Shown here: one piece after another, positions 11,686-22,020 of the stretch | Numbering within the stretch: the first letter of the stretch is position 1 | Layout: the number at the start of each line of letters is the position of its first letter | Assembly (NCBI GenBank): GCA_036873135.1 | Contig: JAPTYO010000003.1 | Span: 31,438,763 to 31,502,762, forward strand | Source: Clarkia xantiana subsp. parviflora | Taxonomy: Eukaryota > Streptophyta > Magnoliopsida > Myrtales > Onagraceae | Direction: 5' to 3' | DNA: 64,000 nucleotides | Position numbers and translations under genes: made by a program | The notes under the pieces: generated by a model | The model's database searches: none | Told to the model about the DNA's origin: nothing | What the model saw: only the letters and a program-made list of their open reading frames with translations

Positions 11686-12866
11686 ATGACGCCAAGTGTA
11701 CAGGGCGGAGTTGCAGGCGGATTTCCTCAGACTGTTCCCGGCCTCGGCGACACTCCTCCTGACAGCCCGGGTATGGGACTTGTGCCTTTAAAGGTTGAGA
11801 CTTTTCCCATGCTAACATGCTAATGGTCTTTTTGTGGTTGTCTTTGCAGGCTTGGTACTCCCTACGGCGGGGGGAGTTGTACCTGTTCGAGAGAATGATG
11901 CTGACGTCCGTTCCCCGAGCGATCCTAAGAGGTCGACGTCTGCCGGCATGCCTCTTGCTCCTTCCTGCGACAAAGGGAAGGGGCCAATGTATGCGGATTC
12001 GACCATGCCTGCCCCCTGGTCGGGGAACGGCCGTTCAGCGGAGGTGCCTTCCTTGGCAGGTGACTGTGGTTGACTTCTTGTTGTATTGGTATAGTTTTGC
12101 CTTCTCCTAATGTGTTTGCTTTTGATGTGTAGTTGTTTCTATTCCTCCAGCTCTTCGCAAGTCTGATCTAATGTGTCGGCTTGATTGGGATGTGTCCGGG
12201 AACGAGTGGACTCCCTACTCTCAGTCTGCTATTTGCTTTTCCAAGGATGTTTCCTTGAGCACACCTGCTGTCGTTGTGCGTGTGGTTCAGCGGTCTGTTC
12301 CGCCGGCTGACCGCAAGAAGTGCCTCCGTGACCCTGAGGCTGCTTTGAAGTGTGTTAAGGAGTCGCTCGCGCGGTTTTGCTCCTGTATGTTGTTTTCTTT
12401 TTATGTTGGATCTATCATGTTTGTCTGGTTTCTTTGTGTGTGATGTGCTTGTGTTGTTGTGTTGAGGGAGAAGGCGCGCGCATATTCAGATGCTTCTTCC
12501 AAGGCTTCCGCTGATCTCAAGGGAAGTCAGGATTGCGTGTCTCGGCTGGAGGCGGAGCTGTTTGCCTTATTGTGCCAGGAGAAGGTCGACGAGGCGGCAC
12601 ATGCTGTGGTGCTGAAGGAGACTAAGGAGTCTCATGTTGTCCTGGGTGATCAGCTTGGGATGGTTGAGTTTCCTACTACAGCTGATTACTCCAAACTTCT
12701 CGAGAAGGCACGTGATGATCACATGGAGTCTTTCTCTGTGGATTGCTTCAGGAGGATATACTCTCTTGCCCCCGATTTTCCTTTTCAGAGTACTGGGCCA
12801 TATACTGGCTACGCCCTCGGGGCTATTGCGGGGATCCGAGCGGGCGATGTGGAGCGAGTGGTTTGA
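11686..12866 (+). CDS. Antisense accessory gene of the retrotransposon, four exons, 311 residues
   Basis: I do not recognise a named family. Exons 11686-11770, 11850-12059, 12133-12373 and 12467-12866 join across three GT-AG introns with matching phases (1, 1, 2) into 936 nt without an internal stop. Exon 1 encodes a Gly/Pro-rich leader (MTPSVQGGVAGG). Exon 2 is low-complexity with a basic KGKGP patch. Exon 3 has LRKSDLMCRLDWDVSGNEWT and a charged DRKKCLRDPEAALK run. Exon 4 has a coiled-coil-like Lys/Glu/Leu segment (residues about 180-225), then EFPTTADYSKLLEKARDDHM and a C-terminal Tyr/Gly-rich part. The strand is opposite to gag. The frame one base over stays open from the stop to 12985 and looks protein-like (VSVPVGDDRRGAFKGPAQDV), so the true C terminus may have been lost by a frameshift near 12860. 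Accessory antisense proteins are known in Tat-type elements; the function here is unknown. Confidence 0.6.
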
Positions 12867-12986
12867 CGGGACAGGTGTCTGTCCCTGTTGGTGACGATCG
12901 CCGGGGTGCTTTCAAAGGCCCAGCGCAAGATGTTTTTATGACTGATGTCTTTGGTTCTGGTGCTCCTGACGTTGGGTCAGGTTGAT

Positions 12987-13359
12987 CTTTCTTTGTTTTT
13001 CCATGTGTACATATGGTTGCTCCCCTTGCATGGGTGAGATTTTGACGGGTTGCATCTTGGGCTCGACTTTTAAGCTGGCCGGATGTCTTTACTTTTGAGT
13101 CCTGCCATATTATATATAGATATGCCTGTCATGAAATGTTAGAAAGATATAATACTAAGTATTATTTTGCATCTTCCTTTATCGCTGTCTCAATGACTTG
13201 TTCTCTTTTTGTAAGAGTGTTGCTCTACTAAATGGTTGATTTTCTTGATCCGATGGTTTTCCTTAGGAAACTGCATCTCTGTTGGTGACGGTTGTGGATG
13301 AGTTGGTATTACCGTCGTCTGTGGCTTTGTAAGGAGGATGATCCTCGTTGAAGTGCTTG
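12987..13359. other. Spacer between the antisense gene and the satellite
   Basis: About 370 bp of retrotransposon interior with no convincing frame. It includes a T-rich tract and TATATATAGATA near 13112. Confidence 0.4.
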
Positions 13360-14195
13360 TCTTTCTTTATGAGGATGTGAACAGACTAGTATGTTCATAT
13401 ATTTGATGCTGTGGCTAAGTGTGGATAGATTAGTACGTCCGACACTTGCATTTGTTTGCGAGGGAGGATTCCCAATGATCCGCTTATTCCCCGACTTTTG
13501 CAAGGATGTGAATAGATTAGTACGTTCACATCCTTGTATTATGGCGAAGTGTGGATAGATTAGTACGACCGACACTTGCATTTGTTTGCGAGGGAGGACT
13601 CCCAATGATCCGCTTATTCCCCGACTTTTTGCAAGGATGTGAATAGATTAGTACGTTCACATCCTTGTATGATGGCGAAGTGTGGATAGATTAGTACGTC
13701 CGACACTTGCATTTGTTTGCGAGGGAGGATTCCCAATGATCCGCTTACCCCCCGACTTTTTGCAAGGATGTGAATAGATTAGTACGTTCACATCCTTGTA
13801 TGATGGCGAAGTGTGGATAGATTAGTACGTCCGACACTTGCATTTGTTTGCGAGGGAGGATTCCCAATGATCCGCTTACCCCCCGACTTTTTGCAAGGAT
13901 GTGAATAGATTAGTACGTTCACATCCTTGTATTGTTGCGAAGCGTGGATAGATTAGTACGTCCGACACTTGCATTTGTTTGCGAGGGAGGATTCCCAATG
14001 ATCCGCTTATCCCCCGACTTTTTGCAAGGATGTGAATAGATTAGTATGTTCACATCCTTGTATTGTTGCGAAGCGTGGATAGATTAGTACGTCCGACACT
14101 TGCATTTGTTTGCGAGGGAGGATTCCCAATGATCCGCTTATCCCCCGACTTTTTGCAAGGATGTGAATAGATTAGTACGTTCACATCCTTGATGA
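13360..14195. repeat. 131-bp tandem repeat inside the retrotransposon (about six units)
   Basis: The marker GCGAGGGAGGA starts at 13458, 13588, 13719, 13850, 13981 and 14112, giving periods of 130, 131, 131, 131 and 131. Each unit contains two related palindromes around a shared core TAGATTAGTACG. One has a perfect 12-bp stem, CAAGGATGTGAA with TTCACATCCTTG. The other has a weaker stem, GTGTGGA with TCCGACAC. Units differ by only a few substitutions, so the array expanded recently. Confidence 0.92.
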
Positions 14196-14321
14196 AGGTA
14201 TTTTATCTCCTTGTATGCGTCGCGCTCCCTCTGTTTTAAATACAGGCATGAGCTTTGCTTAGTCTTGCTTTGATATCCTTTTGATGGCTTTTCTTGTTGG
14301 TTGCCCTTTCTGCGCATAGAG

Positions 14322-15212
14322 TTAGGGCCTTTGTTGGTGACGTATGTGGCTTGTTCCTGGTTTTGGACCGGGGTAGCTTGCCATTACATAATGATTTTTC
14401 CTACGCAAGGAGTGATCTTGATATCCCTGGAACGTCTGAGACGGCTGTCTCCAGGTTTCTTCATTGAATGACCCTGCTTGGTAGGGTGTTTGGGAGCGCG
14501 AGAGCTCCTGTCTTGTCCCTTGTTGGGGGAACTGCCTGCTTTGTTGTGCATTCCCGTGAAAGGTCGGGGTTTTTGAGATTGTAGGGCCTCTCTGCTGAAG
14601 TGCATTCATTGGAGGCGCTTGCGTTGGTGTCAGGGGCATATTTGCTTGTTGCGCGGGAGGGGGCGGAGGTGCCCCGTATCCTTGGTTGTGCAGGGCTTTT
14701 CTCAGATGAAGCAGCTGTTCGAGCGTCGCCATTATTTATGGGGTGACTGCGGGCGCAGCCTGCGCCCCTGGTGCCTGATTGTATGCCCCAGCATTTGGCA
14801 TTCCGTATGATTGCTCCTGCGTGTTGAAGGTTTGATGGGCGGAGCCCGTAGGAGCGTTGGCTTGCTGTGTGACCCCTTGCGCGTTACTCCGAGAGTATAC
14901 GCTTCTTGTAAGCGTAGACGAGGCGACTGAGGCCTCGCTTTGGCTCTGCGGGGGGTCTCTCTGAGCTCTCTGCAGAGGAGGTCTCATGCTTGACTCCGGG
15001 GTTGGAATTTTCCTTGGACGTCTTGGTCCTCTTTCCTTTGTCCTAATCGGCGGTGGCTGCTCGTTGCGTGGGGTCTCGTGATTGTATGCCCCTTGCGTAA
15101 GAGGTTTCATCCCCTGCACTGAAGCCTCCGTGTATGGTGTATGTGTTTTCCATCTTGCTTGTTTGTTTGAGTAACGCAGGCTTTCTGTTGCGGTTCCCAC
15201 AGACGGCGCCAT
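14322..15212 (-). pseudogene. Gag-like leader frame with one in-frame stop
   Basis: The frame starts at ATG 15212-15210, which overlaps the primer binding site, and runs 158 codons to a TAA at 14738-14736. It reopens in the same frame at ATG 14732 for 136 more codons. Its composition is Gln/Pro/Ser-rich with a basic patch (RTKERGPRRPRKIPTP), like the disordered N terminus of plant gypsy-type gag. No capsid core or CCHC zinc knuckle is seen. A single substitution could have made the TAA, or the two parts may be separate. The start resembles the leader of the truncated element at 6.9-7.1 kb. Confidence 0.5.
15196..15211 (-). other. Primer binding site of the 7.3-kb element
   Basis: TGGCGCCGTCTGTGGG on the minus strand begins two bases inside the 5' LTR end. 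This PBS type is common in plant gypsy-like elements. The priming tRNA was not assigned. Confidence 0.7.
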
Positions 15213-15213
15213 G

Positions 15214-16036
15214 TGTTTCGACCAAGTTATTGCGGGCTGTCCGCTGGATAACTTGTCGAGATCTTCGGGTTGGATGCGAGCTAAGTCCGCCTTCTAGAGT
15301 CGTGCGCGGGCCTTAACTTCGTCTTCTGAATGAGGGCAAGTCCTTCCGGCTCTCTTAACAGATCGTCCGTCGGAAACTGCAAAGGAGCGTTACCAAGCAG
15401 TCCCCGTGGAGAGGGGGGGGGTGCTTGGCGTGCTCACTCCGACGATCAACATCAGTAGTTTTCTAGAGAGAGAAAGAGAGGGTTTTTAGAGAGAAGTCAG
15501 AGCTTTTCCCAAGCTTGCCCAAAGTGATTTTGGAATGAATTCAAAATGTTTACCCCCAAGGTGGCTATTTATAGGCAACCTTGGACCGTAAACCGGTTTT
15601 GATCCGGTTCAATGTGGAAATGTGAACCGGGATGCAGGGATAGGCTTTGGGAAAAGAGCTCTGAAACAAAGGTCTCGGACACATAGGAGTTAGTTAAAAT
15701 CGGGTCTCCGTATACGTCCGAGGCAAAATGGGGGGTGTGCGCGACACCCCCCGGGTGTTGGACTTACTCGGAATTCCGGGTAAGCTGAGCTTACCCGGAA
15801 ATTCCGGGCAAGCCGGGGCTTACCCGGAATTTTCCGGGTAAGCCTAGCTTACCCGGAAATTCCGGGTAGGCTAGGCTTACCCGGAATATTCCGGGTAAGC
15901 CCCCCGGGGTGCCGGGCAAGTTTGCGACTTGCCCGGTTTACCCCGGTTAGCTCGAAATTGGGCTCTGCAGTGGGTCTCGTGCGTGTATGAGGTCCGAATA
16001 ATTAAAACCGAGCCCGAATCATGCGTATATCCATCA
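15214..16036 (-). repeat. 5' LTR of the 7.3-kb element
   Basis: 823 bp, ending next to the GAAGA target duplication. A TATA-like CTATAAATAG (minus strand) lies near 15565-15574. Around 15770-15905 a palindromic block built of TTACCCGGAA and TTCCGGGTAA is repeated several times; the other LTR has fewer copies. Relative to that LTR it lacks about 50 bp of GACGCGCG-rich sequence after 15655. Confidence 0.88.
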
Positions 16037-16041
16037 GAAGA

Positions 16042-16330
16042 CAATGTATGGGATGAGACCAGGCATGGACGAACTCCATGGCTCACCCTAAATCGGTCAT
16101 TGCTCAATTAGTCGATTTAGGGGACTCGTCCTGATACGGTCTCATATTAGACATGGTATCCAAGACTAGGTAAACATGTTAGGTACGGGCTTGGGTCAAT
16201 GCGAGTCTCCTAATTAGGTGAATTAAGTCATGACTGACAGTTAAATCACACTTTATATAGTTGATACTCTAAATAATAATAAAAACCAAAATTAAGACTC
16301 ATAAACCTCACATGTCAATACTTGATACTC
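16042..16330. repeat. Right part of the copy-2 intron foldback, beyond the LTR element
   Basis: Continues the foldback structure interrupted at 8750. It matches the right arm in copy 1 (about 4240-4530), including GGCATGGACGAACTCCATGG and the terminal TTGATACTCCTAAAAAA. This shows that the LTR element jumped into an older element that was already in the intron. Confidence 0.65.
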
Positions 16331-16870
16331 CTAAAAAAATTCAAATACATAACTTTTATGCATTATACAGTCTATCATTTTAATTTATCTGACGTAGTGG
16401 ATCCGCCACTGCGCGTAGTCGCGTACCTGGTGCATGCCTCAACATGACAGTCCATCCGAAAGAACGAATGTGACTTGCTAGAGTTATAAAGCGGAGCCTC
16501 CTGCTTGCCACAATGGGTGCACGGCACACATCGAGTCCACATCCAGTCACTACCAGTATCGAGGGTTCCGAAGATCGAGACGGGCGGACTCCCGATGCTC
16601 ATCTTCAAAAGATATGACCCACCGTAGCGATAGACCGGGCCCTTCGGGTCCGGTCCTACAACTTTACTGTTATAGAAAAATAGCGACTTGTGCAATCGTT
16701 GGTAATGGGTATCGTTCGGGTTATAGAACGGGGACTTTGGCGAGAAGTCGCGGTGTATCATCTCCACGCTGAACCCGCCTTTTGAAGCCGAACCCATGGG
16801 TAGAAAATGGATTAAGATACAAGTTTATTAAGAATGTCATTATTTTGCAGGGATATATTGTGGAGATCAT

Positions 16871-18902
16871 GGCTATATGTAATGTTCTTAACTAGAGAGG
16901 ACTTGTTAAGCTTCTCTAATATATGAAGGGGTTGCTAATTTGTGTGTTTTTGCATAGTGTGTGTATATATCTCATTCTCATTTAAGAGAATTTTTTTGTA
17001 ATAAGATTTAAAAAAAAAATAACAATAATGTTAATGGACTCTATATTATTTTTTTGGTAACCTATTAATTATTAATTATTATTTTTGGTAATCTATTAAT
17101 TAATCAATTAATTAACTAGTTAATTAATACATATATAGTAGTATACTTTTAGGTGGTTAGTGGTCACTTTATGATTGTTTTCAGTCAAATTGATGTGATC
17201 AGAATTATATTAGAGACAATAATTTCTAACACTAATTATTAATCTGCATTTGACGTAGAATTCTACTAATATAAAAACTTAGATAAATCAAAGAAGATAC
17301 AAAAACAATCAAAACAAAAGGTATATAAATAATCATGTAATGCAATTCATCTCTATATTGTTATGGTTAATAAATAGTCTCGTACAACTAGTTCTTTTGT
17401 AAAGAATGAGAAGGCAAAATAATTACACAAAGGTAATTTTATTGAAACAATGATCTTAGTATTCGAATTAACCACTTGCAACAGATCGATCCGAAACGAC
17501 ATTATTTTCTTTCAAGAACAGTAATCAGTAATCAGATAGATCCTATGCTGTGTTGATTATTTTCTATCATGATATTCTATTGGGCCGGTCATATTGGGCC
17601 GAATTGTTGCAAATAGTTAAAATTATCTTTGATTTTTGATGTGCCACATTTGTTTTATTTCTTGCAATCTATATATATTATAAATTCTGAAGGAAAGATA
17701 ATAACAGAGTGATTATGGAGCTGAAGATTTTGTCTTTTACGTTAATCGATACATTTATGACAACTGAGCTAAGAGTTTTGTAGTCATTAACTTCATAACA
17801 TTGATTGTACTAGGAAGCTGTGAGTTTTTATGTTGCAATTAATCGTAATTAAAAATTAGTTGAGTTCAAACCGTTCAAGATTCAGTGTATACAATTAATC
17901 GCAATTAAAATTTCGGACAGTTCAAGATTCAATGTATGCAATTAATCGTAATTAAATTTTCTCTGATTTCGAGCCATTCATGATTCAATATATGCAATTA
18001 ATCGCAATTAAAATTCGGATCGTTTAAGATTCAATGTATGTAATTAATCTAAATTAAAATTTAGATGATTTTTAATAGACGCTTGACGCAAAACCGGCGA
18101 ACGAAGACACCAGGCGGTACGGGCGGCTAAGAGTCCAAGTGGCAGAGCCATCTCTATCTCCGACGAGATATCACCGGTGGTCATCGAAGCCATATCTGTT
18201 GAAGAACAGAGGCTTGACACGGATCCGACGACCAAATGTAGAATGCGGTACGGGCATATAAAATTTATTTGTGAATTTTCGCAATGGTATTTTACGGTTC
18301 AAAATTTTCAGTCTTTCATTTACTTTTTCAAATTTTAGACTGATATTTTATTTAAAAATAGTGTTTCAACATATTACAAATAGTCAGTATAAATTTCTTC
18401 GAATAATAGTTTGTTAATTATACATATTTGGTAAATCATATCGCGTGATGCGCGAGAAATGCACATAATATATAATAAGTCCGTAATCAGCATTTGTATG
18501 AGATTGAAAGTTTAAGATTATAATATTATTAAATCGTAAAGTCATTTTTTAATTATAATATATATTATTAAAAAATATTATTTAATAGGTGATTAAATTG
18601 TTATGGCGAAGTACGTATAATTAAAAATATAAAATGTCATACGTCATTCATATTATTTAATGACATAAAATTTAATGTGACACCCATATTCATTTTGATG
18701 TGTTAGATTTTAGCAGTGTGAGCTTAAAAGCTCCTTAATTTATTTTAAATTTAAATTCACCGATTTCATCACATAATATTTTTAACTTAATCGAAAAAAA
18801 AAATTATAATTCTTTTAGATTATAGTTGGACCTTTGTATAATGCTTCGAATACATTTTTAGCAAAAACATATAAAAAATCAAATTGGCCCAATTTCCCTT
18901 CA
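16871..18902. other. Intergenic region between protease copies 2 and 3
   Basis: The first 570 bp match the promoter flank of copy 1 and include AT-rich runs. Then comes AT-rich DNA with a minisatellite (17836-18062). A small GC-richer island at 18070-18235 has an open frame on the minus strand with no family I recognise. No gene is supported. Confidence 0.5.
17836..18062. repeat. Minisatellite, about 60-bp unit, four copies
   Basis: Units share CAATTAATCGTAATTAAAA and the partner TTCAAGATTCAATGTATG. The copies near 17836, 17895, 17940 and 17995-18055 are diverged. Confidence 0.7.
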
Positions 18903-20944
18903 TCAAACCCGTGAACAATCAACGGGTTTAAAAGATACCTTATCCTTATCGTACCCGACCAAAAAATTTATCTGCGCTAAGCTACCAAAAATATTTACCC
19001 CTTGGGTTTTTGCATTAGGCTGGAAAGTGAAGCACGCTGTATGTGGTCCGACTGATACGAAAGTATTGACTGTGGTCAGCTCCACGTCAGCACCCTCGAA
19101 ATGCATCGTGATTGTCGGCGCATCGAACGTGATCGTTGAGCTTGTGTTGTAACAAAGATCAAACCCAATAACGGGGTCCGCTGGCGGTAAAACTACCCGC
19201 GATATAACCTCATCCCTTATCGTTTGGTAAAAATACGAGTCCAAATATGTCTGGGGCGTGCCTGAGTCGATCAAGATGTTACCGGGTTGACCCGATGAAG
19301 CGGGCGGGAAGTTGACCCGTACCGTTTTTTCCCCGTTAGTAACGCTTCCACCTTTTAGGGTAAGGAAGTACCCGTCCCGGTAGACTACCGGGGTTGAAAC
19401 GGTTCCTGGGCCAGAAACCGCCGCGCTTTCACCGAAGTTGAGTATACTCGAGTGGGCCTGATACTGAACCAAACAGTAAGAAAATTTATTGGTAACTTCA
19501 AGTTGCGATACGAGGGATGCGAGACCCGCTCCCATGCCGATAATACCCGTCGATTTAGGGTTTAGGTAGCCGCCATCGGCATGCGAGCACCCAAACATGA
19601 CCTTGTGACTAATTTTTTTGCCCGGTGAGACGGAGTCCAAAGTGATATTGTCGACACCCACGCTGCCCTCGCAATGCGAGCCGTCTAAGTATTTATAAGA
19701 AAATCCGCAATTATCTTGCTCAATGCAACTTGGTCCAGGAGTATACCTGCAACACAGTTACAGACGAAAAACTATTATTATTATTATGTAAGCTTAGTGT
19801 TTACACCAAACCAATCTAATAGTGACAAATGTCTTTAGCTTTCACCATTCTAACATTAAAAATAAAAATAAAAAATAAAAACTGAGGCATGTCCTAATTG
19901 TATTGGCTTGGTATAATCACCAAAATCTCTACAATAATTGTCCGTCACAACAGTCCAACACTTCAGGGTTTCAATACCATCATTTTGTGAGTTTTAGAAG
20001 CCTAAACTTTAATAATAATAATAATAATATATATTTGAAGCATCAACTATCCAAATGACGACTTATCAATCAGTTATCATGGCTCGATTGATTTAGTTAA
20101 GGGACTCGTCTTGACCCAAAGATATGCCCAACATTTTCACCTGGTCTAGAAGACCAATTTCTGGGGAGCATGGGCATGGATAAGTCTCATGACTCACCTA
20201 AACTGATTTAAACTCTAAATTGTTAATTGTTTAACTGACTGAGCTTGGGGACTCGCCCTGACCGATGTTGATGCTAGATAGATATGATCTCCAAGACCGG
20301 TTAAACATATTTGGTACGGGCTCGGGCCAAGACGAACCCCCCAAATAGGTGAATCGAGTCATGATTGACTGATAAGTCACACTTCAATGATGCTCTAAAT
20401 AATAATAAAAATAAAATTTAAGACTCATAAAACTCAAATATCGATAGTTGATACTCCTAAAAGAATCTCAAGTACGCCACTACGCTTACTTGGTGCATCC
20501 CACAGCTTTGCAATCCATTGGCAAGTACGTAAGTGACTTGTTATAGTTAAAAGGCGGAGTCTCCTGCTTGCCACAATGGGTGCACGGCGCGCATCGGGTC
20601 CATATCCAATCACTGCCAGTATCGAGGGTACCGAGGATCGAGACGGGTGGAACCCCGATGCTCATCTGTAAGAGAAATGATCCGCCGTAGTGGTAGACCA
20701 GGCTCTTCGGGTCCGGTCCTGCAATTTTAATATTATTATATAAAAATAGCGACTTGTACAAGCGTTGATAATGGGTTTCATTCGGGTTATAAAACGGGGA
20801 TTTTGGTGATAAGTCGCGATGTATGATTTCTGTACTAAACCCGCTTTTCGAAGCCGACCCTATAGATGAAAAAGTGATTAAGATTGATAAGAAAATTAAG
20901 AAAGTCATTGTTTTGCAGGGATATACTGTGGAGATCATGGCCAT
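18903..20944 (-). CDS. Aspartic protease, CDR1/nepenthesin-like, copy 3 (intact)
   Basis: Secreted A1-family aspartic protease, 432 residues. Exon 1 is 20944-20490 and exon 2 is 19746-18903; the intron 20489-19747 is GT-AG in phase 2. The protein has a hydrophobic N terminus (FLIFLSILITF), DTGS in the first lobe with the cysteine pattern CAPCTHC, a KYLDGSHCEG flap region, and DSGTPQTYLD in the second lobe. It differs clearly from copies 1 and 2 (for example FPPASSGQPG in place of YPSASSSQPG), so it split off before copies 1 and 2 separated. Nothing is broken. Its intron carries the same foldback element as its neighbours. Confidence 0.92.
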
Positions 20945-21691
20945 ATATAAATGTTCTTAATAAGAGGGAACTTGTGAAGGCTTCTCTATATATGGAGTGA
21001 TTGATAATTTGTGTGTGCTTTTACAAAATGAGAATGAGACCTTATTGAAAAGTAACATGTTGCAAAATGAGAATGAGACCTAATTTGGTTATATTTAATT
21101 TTTTGGTAACATATTATTTTGGTCACATATTAATGTGGTTATACTTTAATTTTTTGGTAACACATCAATGTGGTTATATTTAATTTTTTTGGTAACATAA
21201 TTAGTATTATTTTTAGGTGGTCACACTTATAAGATTTTTTTTTGCCCAAACTTATAAGGTTGTTCTCAGTCAAATTGAAATTATATTAGTCGCAATATTT
21301 TTTAATACTAAAAATGTAATTAACTTGAGTTTTGTATTTACTTTTTTTTTCTACGGTTGATTAGTTTGTTAAAGTAGTTTTTTTTTAAAAAAAAAAAAAT
21401 ATATGATATCATAAGTTATTTGAATGATGCTCATATCTACTTTCACATAGAAAAAACCGTTTGTAAATCAAAGTATCATAGAAAAAGTTATAGCTTTTCG
21501 ATTTCATTCAAAAATAAAAAATATTACAGTAAATTAAAAAAAATAATTATACATATTTTATAATTATATAATATTATTTAATAATATAAATTTGTAATGA
21601 GTTGTAAATCTTAAAATCTGTTATACCATATGACATAATATTACGCATTTGAGATTAGAAATTTTAGAGTTGATTTTGGATTTAGTATTAA

Positions 21692-21722
21692 CTAGATGCT
21701 AATCCCGCGCACCGCGCGGGTA
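21692..21722 (-). mobile_element. Helitron-like 3' terminus
   Basis: Read on the minus strand: CCCGCGC-GGT-GCGCGGG hairpin, eight bases, then CTAG followed by T. That is the hairpin-plus-CTRR terminus of Helitrons inserted at an A-T dinucleotide. The element body would extend to higher coordinates; its 5' TC end was not located. Confidence 0.55.
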
Positions 21723-21983
21723 ATAAAATCGAACTTAAAAATTGAGTTTATTGTTAAAAAAATTATTTAAAAAAAATAGTTGAAATTTAATATGAGATAT
21801 AAAAATAATTTGAATATTTTCATATATACAATATTGAATAGTTTATCTATTTTTACCATTATTAACGTAAAAAAAAATTTAAATATGTATAAGGCTTTTT
21901 ATTATATTTATGTAGCTGGTCCTGGTCATAGTAAAATTTTAAATTTTATATATTTTATGTAGGCTTATATAATGTGATTACTT

Positions 21984-21988
<5 letters not shown>

Positions 21989-22020
<32 letters not shown>
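21989..22020. repeat. (AT)n microsatellite
   Basis: Uninterrupted AT dinucleotide run in the intergenic region. Confidence 0.8.

Larger units (their letters stand above)
8751..16036 (-). mobile_element. LTR retrotransposon, non-autonomous, Ty3/gypsy-like, with an antisense gene
   Basis: The 7,286-bp element is flanked by 5-bp target duplications GAAGA at 8746-8750 and 16037-16041. The LTRs (8751-9535 and 15214-16036) run TG...CA as read on the plus strand, and are near-identical outside indels, which suggests a recent insertion. The element reads on the minus strand: the PBS TGGCGCCGTCTGTGGG is at 15211, next to the 5' LTR, and a G-rich polypurine-like run abuts the other LTR at about 9536-9550. 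In element order it contains a gag-like frame, a 131-bp satellite, an antisense spliced gene, and degenerate 40-bp repeats. I see no protease, reverse transcriptase, RNase H or integrase motifs, so it probably moved with help from a relative. Accessory and antisense frames plus internal satellites are known in Tat-lineage elements (Ogre, Grande, Retand); that placement is inference. Confidence 0.88.
7669..16870 (-). pseudogene. Aspartic protease copy 2, broken and split by an LTR retrotransposon
   Basis: Homologue of copies 1 and 3. Exon 1 is about 16870-16427 and exon 2 is 8534-7669; the intron holds the LTR element 8751-16036. Three breaks are visible. The signal-peptide region is out of frame relative to the DTGS domain (near 16800-16830). 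A 1-nt deletion lies near 8354, where copy 1 reads TTTAGGATTCC on the plus strand and this copy reads TTTAGGTTCC. A second 1-nt deletion lies near 7785. Exon 2 is 866 nt against 868 in copy 1, which fits two single-base losses. The second catalytic motif reads DSVT instead of DSGT. Exon 1 keeps DTGS. A shortened protein could start at the internal ATG at 16797, but without a signal peptide and with a broken second lobe it is very unlikely to be active. Confidence 0.9.

Noticed and set aside
12743..12985. Separate 80-residue gene in the retrotransposon
   Set aside because: Overlaps the last antisense exon in another frame. Only its second half looks protein-like, so a frameshifted C terminus is the simpler reading.
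13360..14195. CRISPR-like array
   Set aside because: The regular spacing is a tandem satellite with no unique spacers, in a plant retrotransposon.
18044..18235. Small minus-strand gene in a GC island
   Set aside because: 63 codons, no domain, and no splice or promoter support. Perhaps a transposon or gene remnant.
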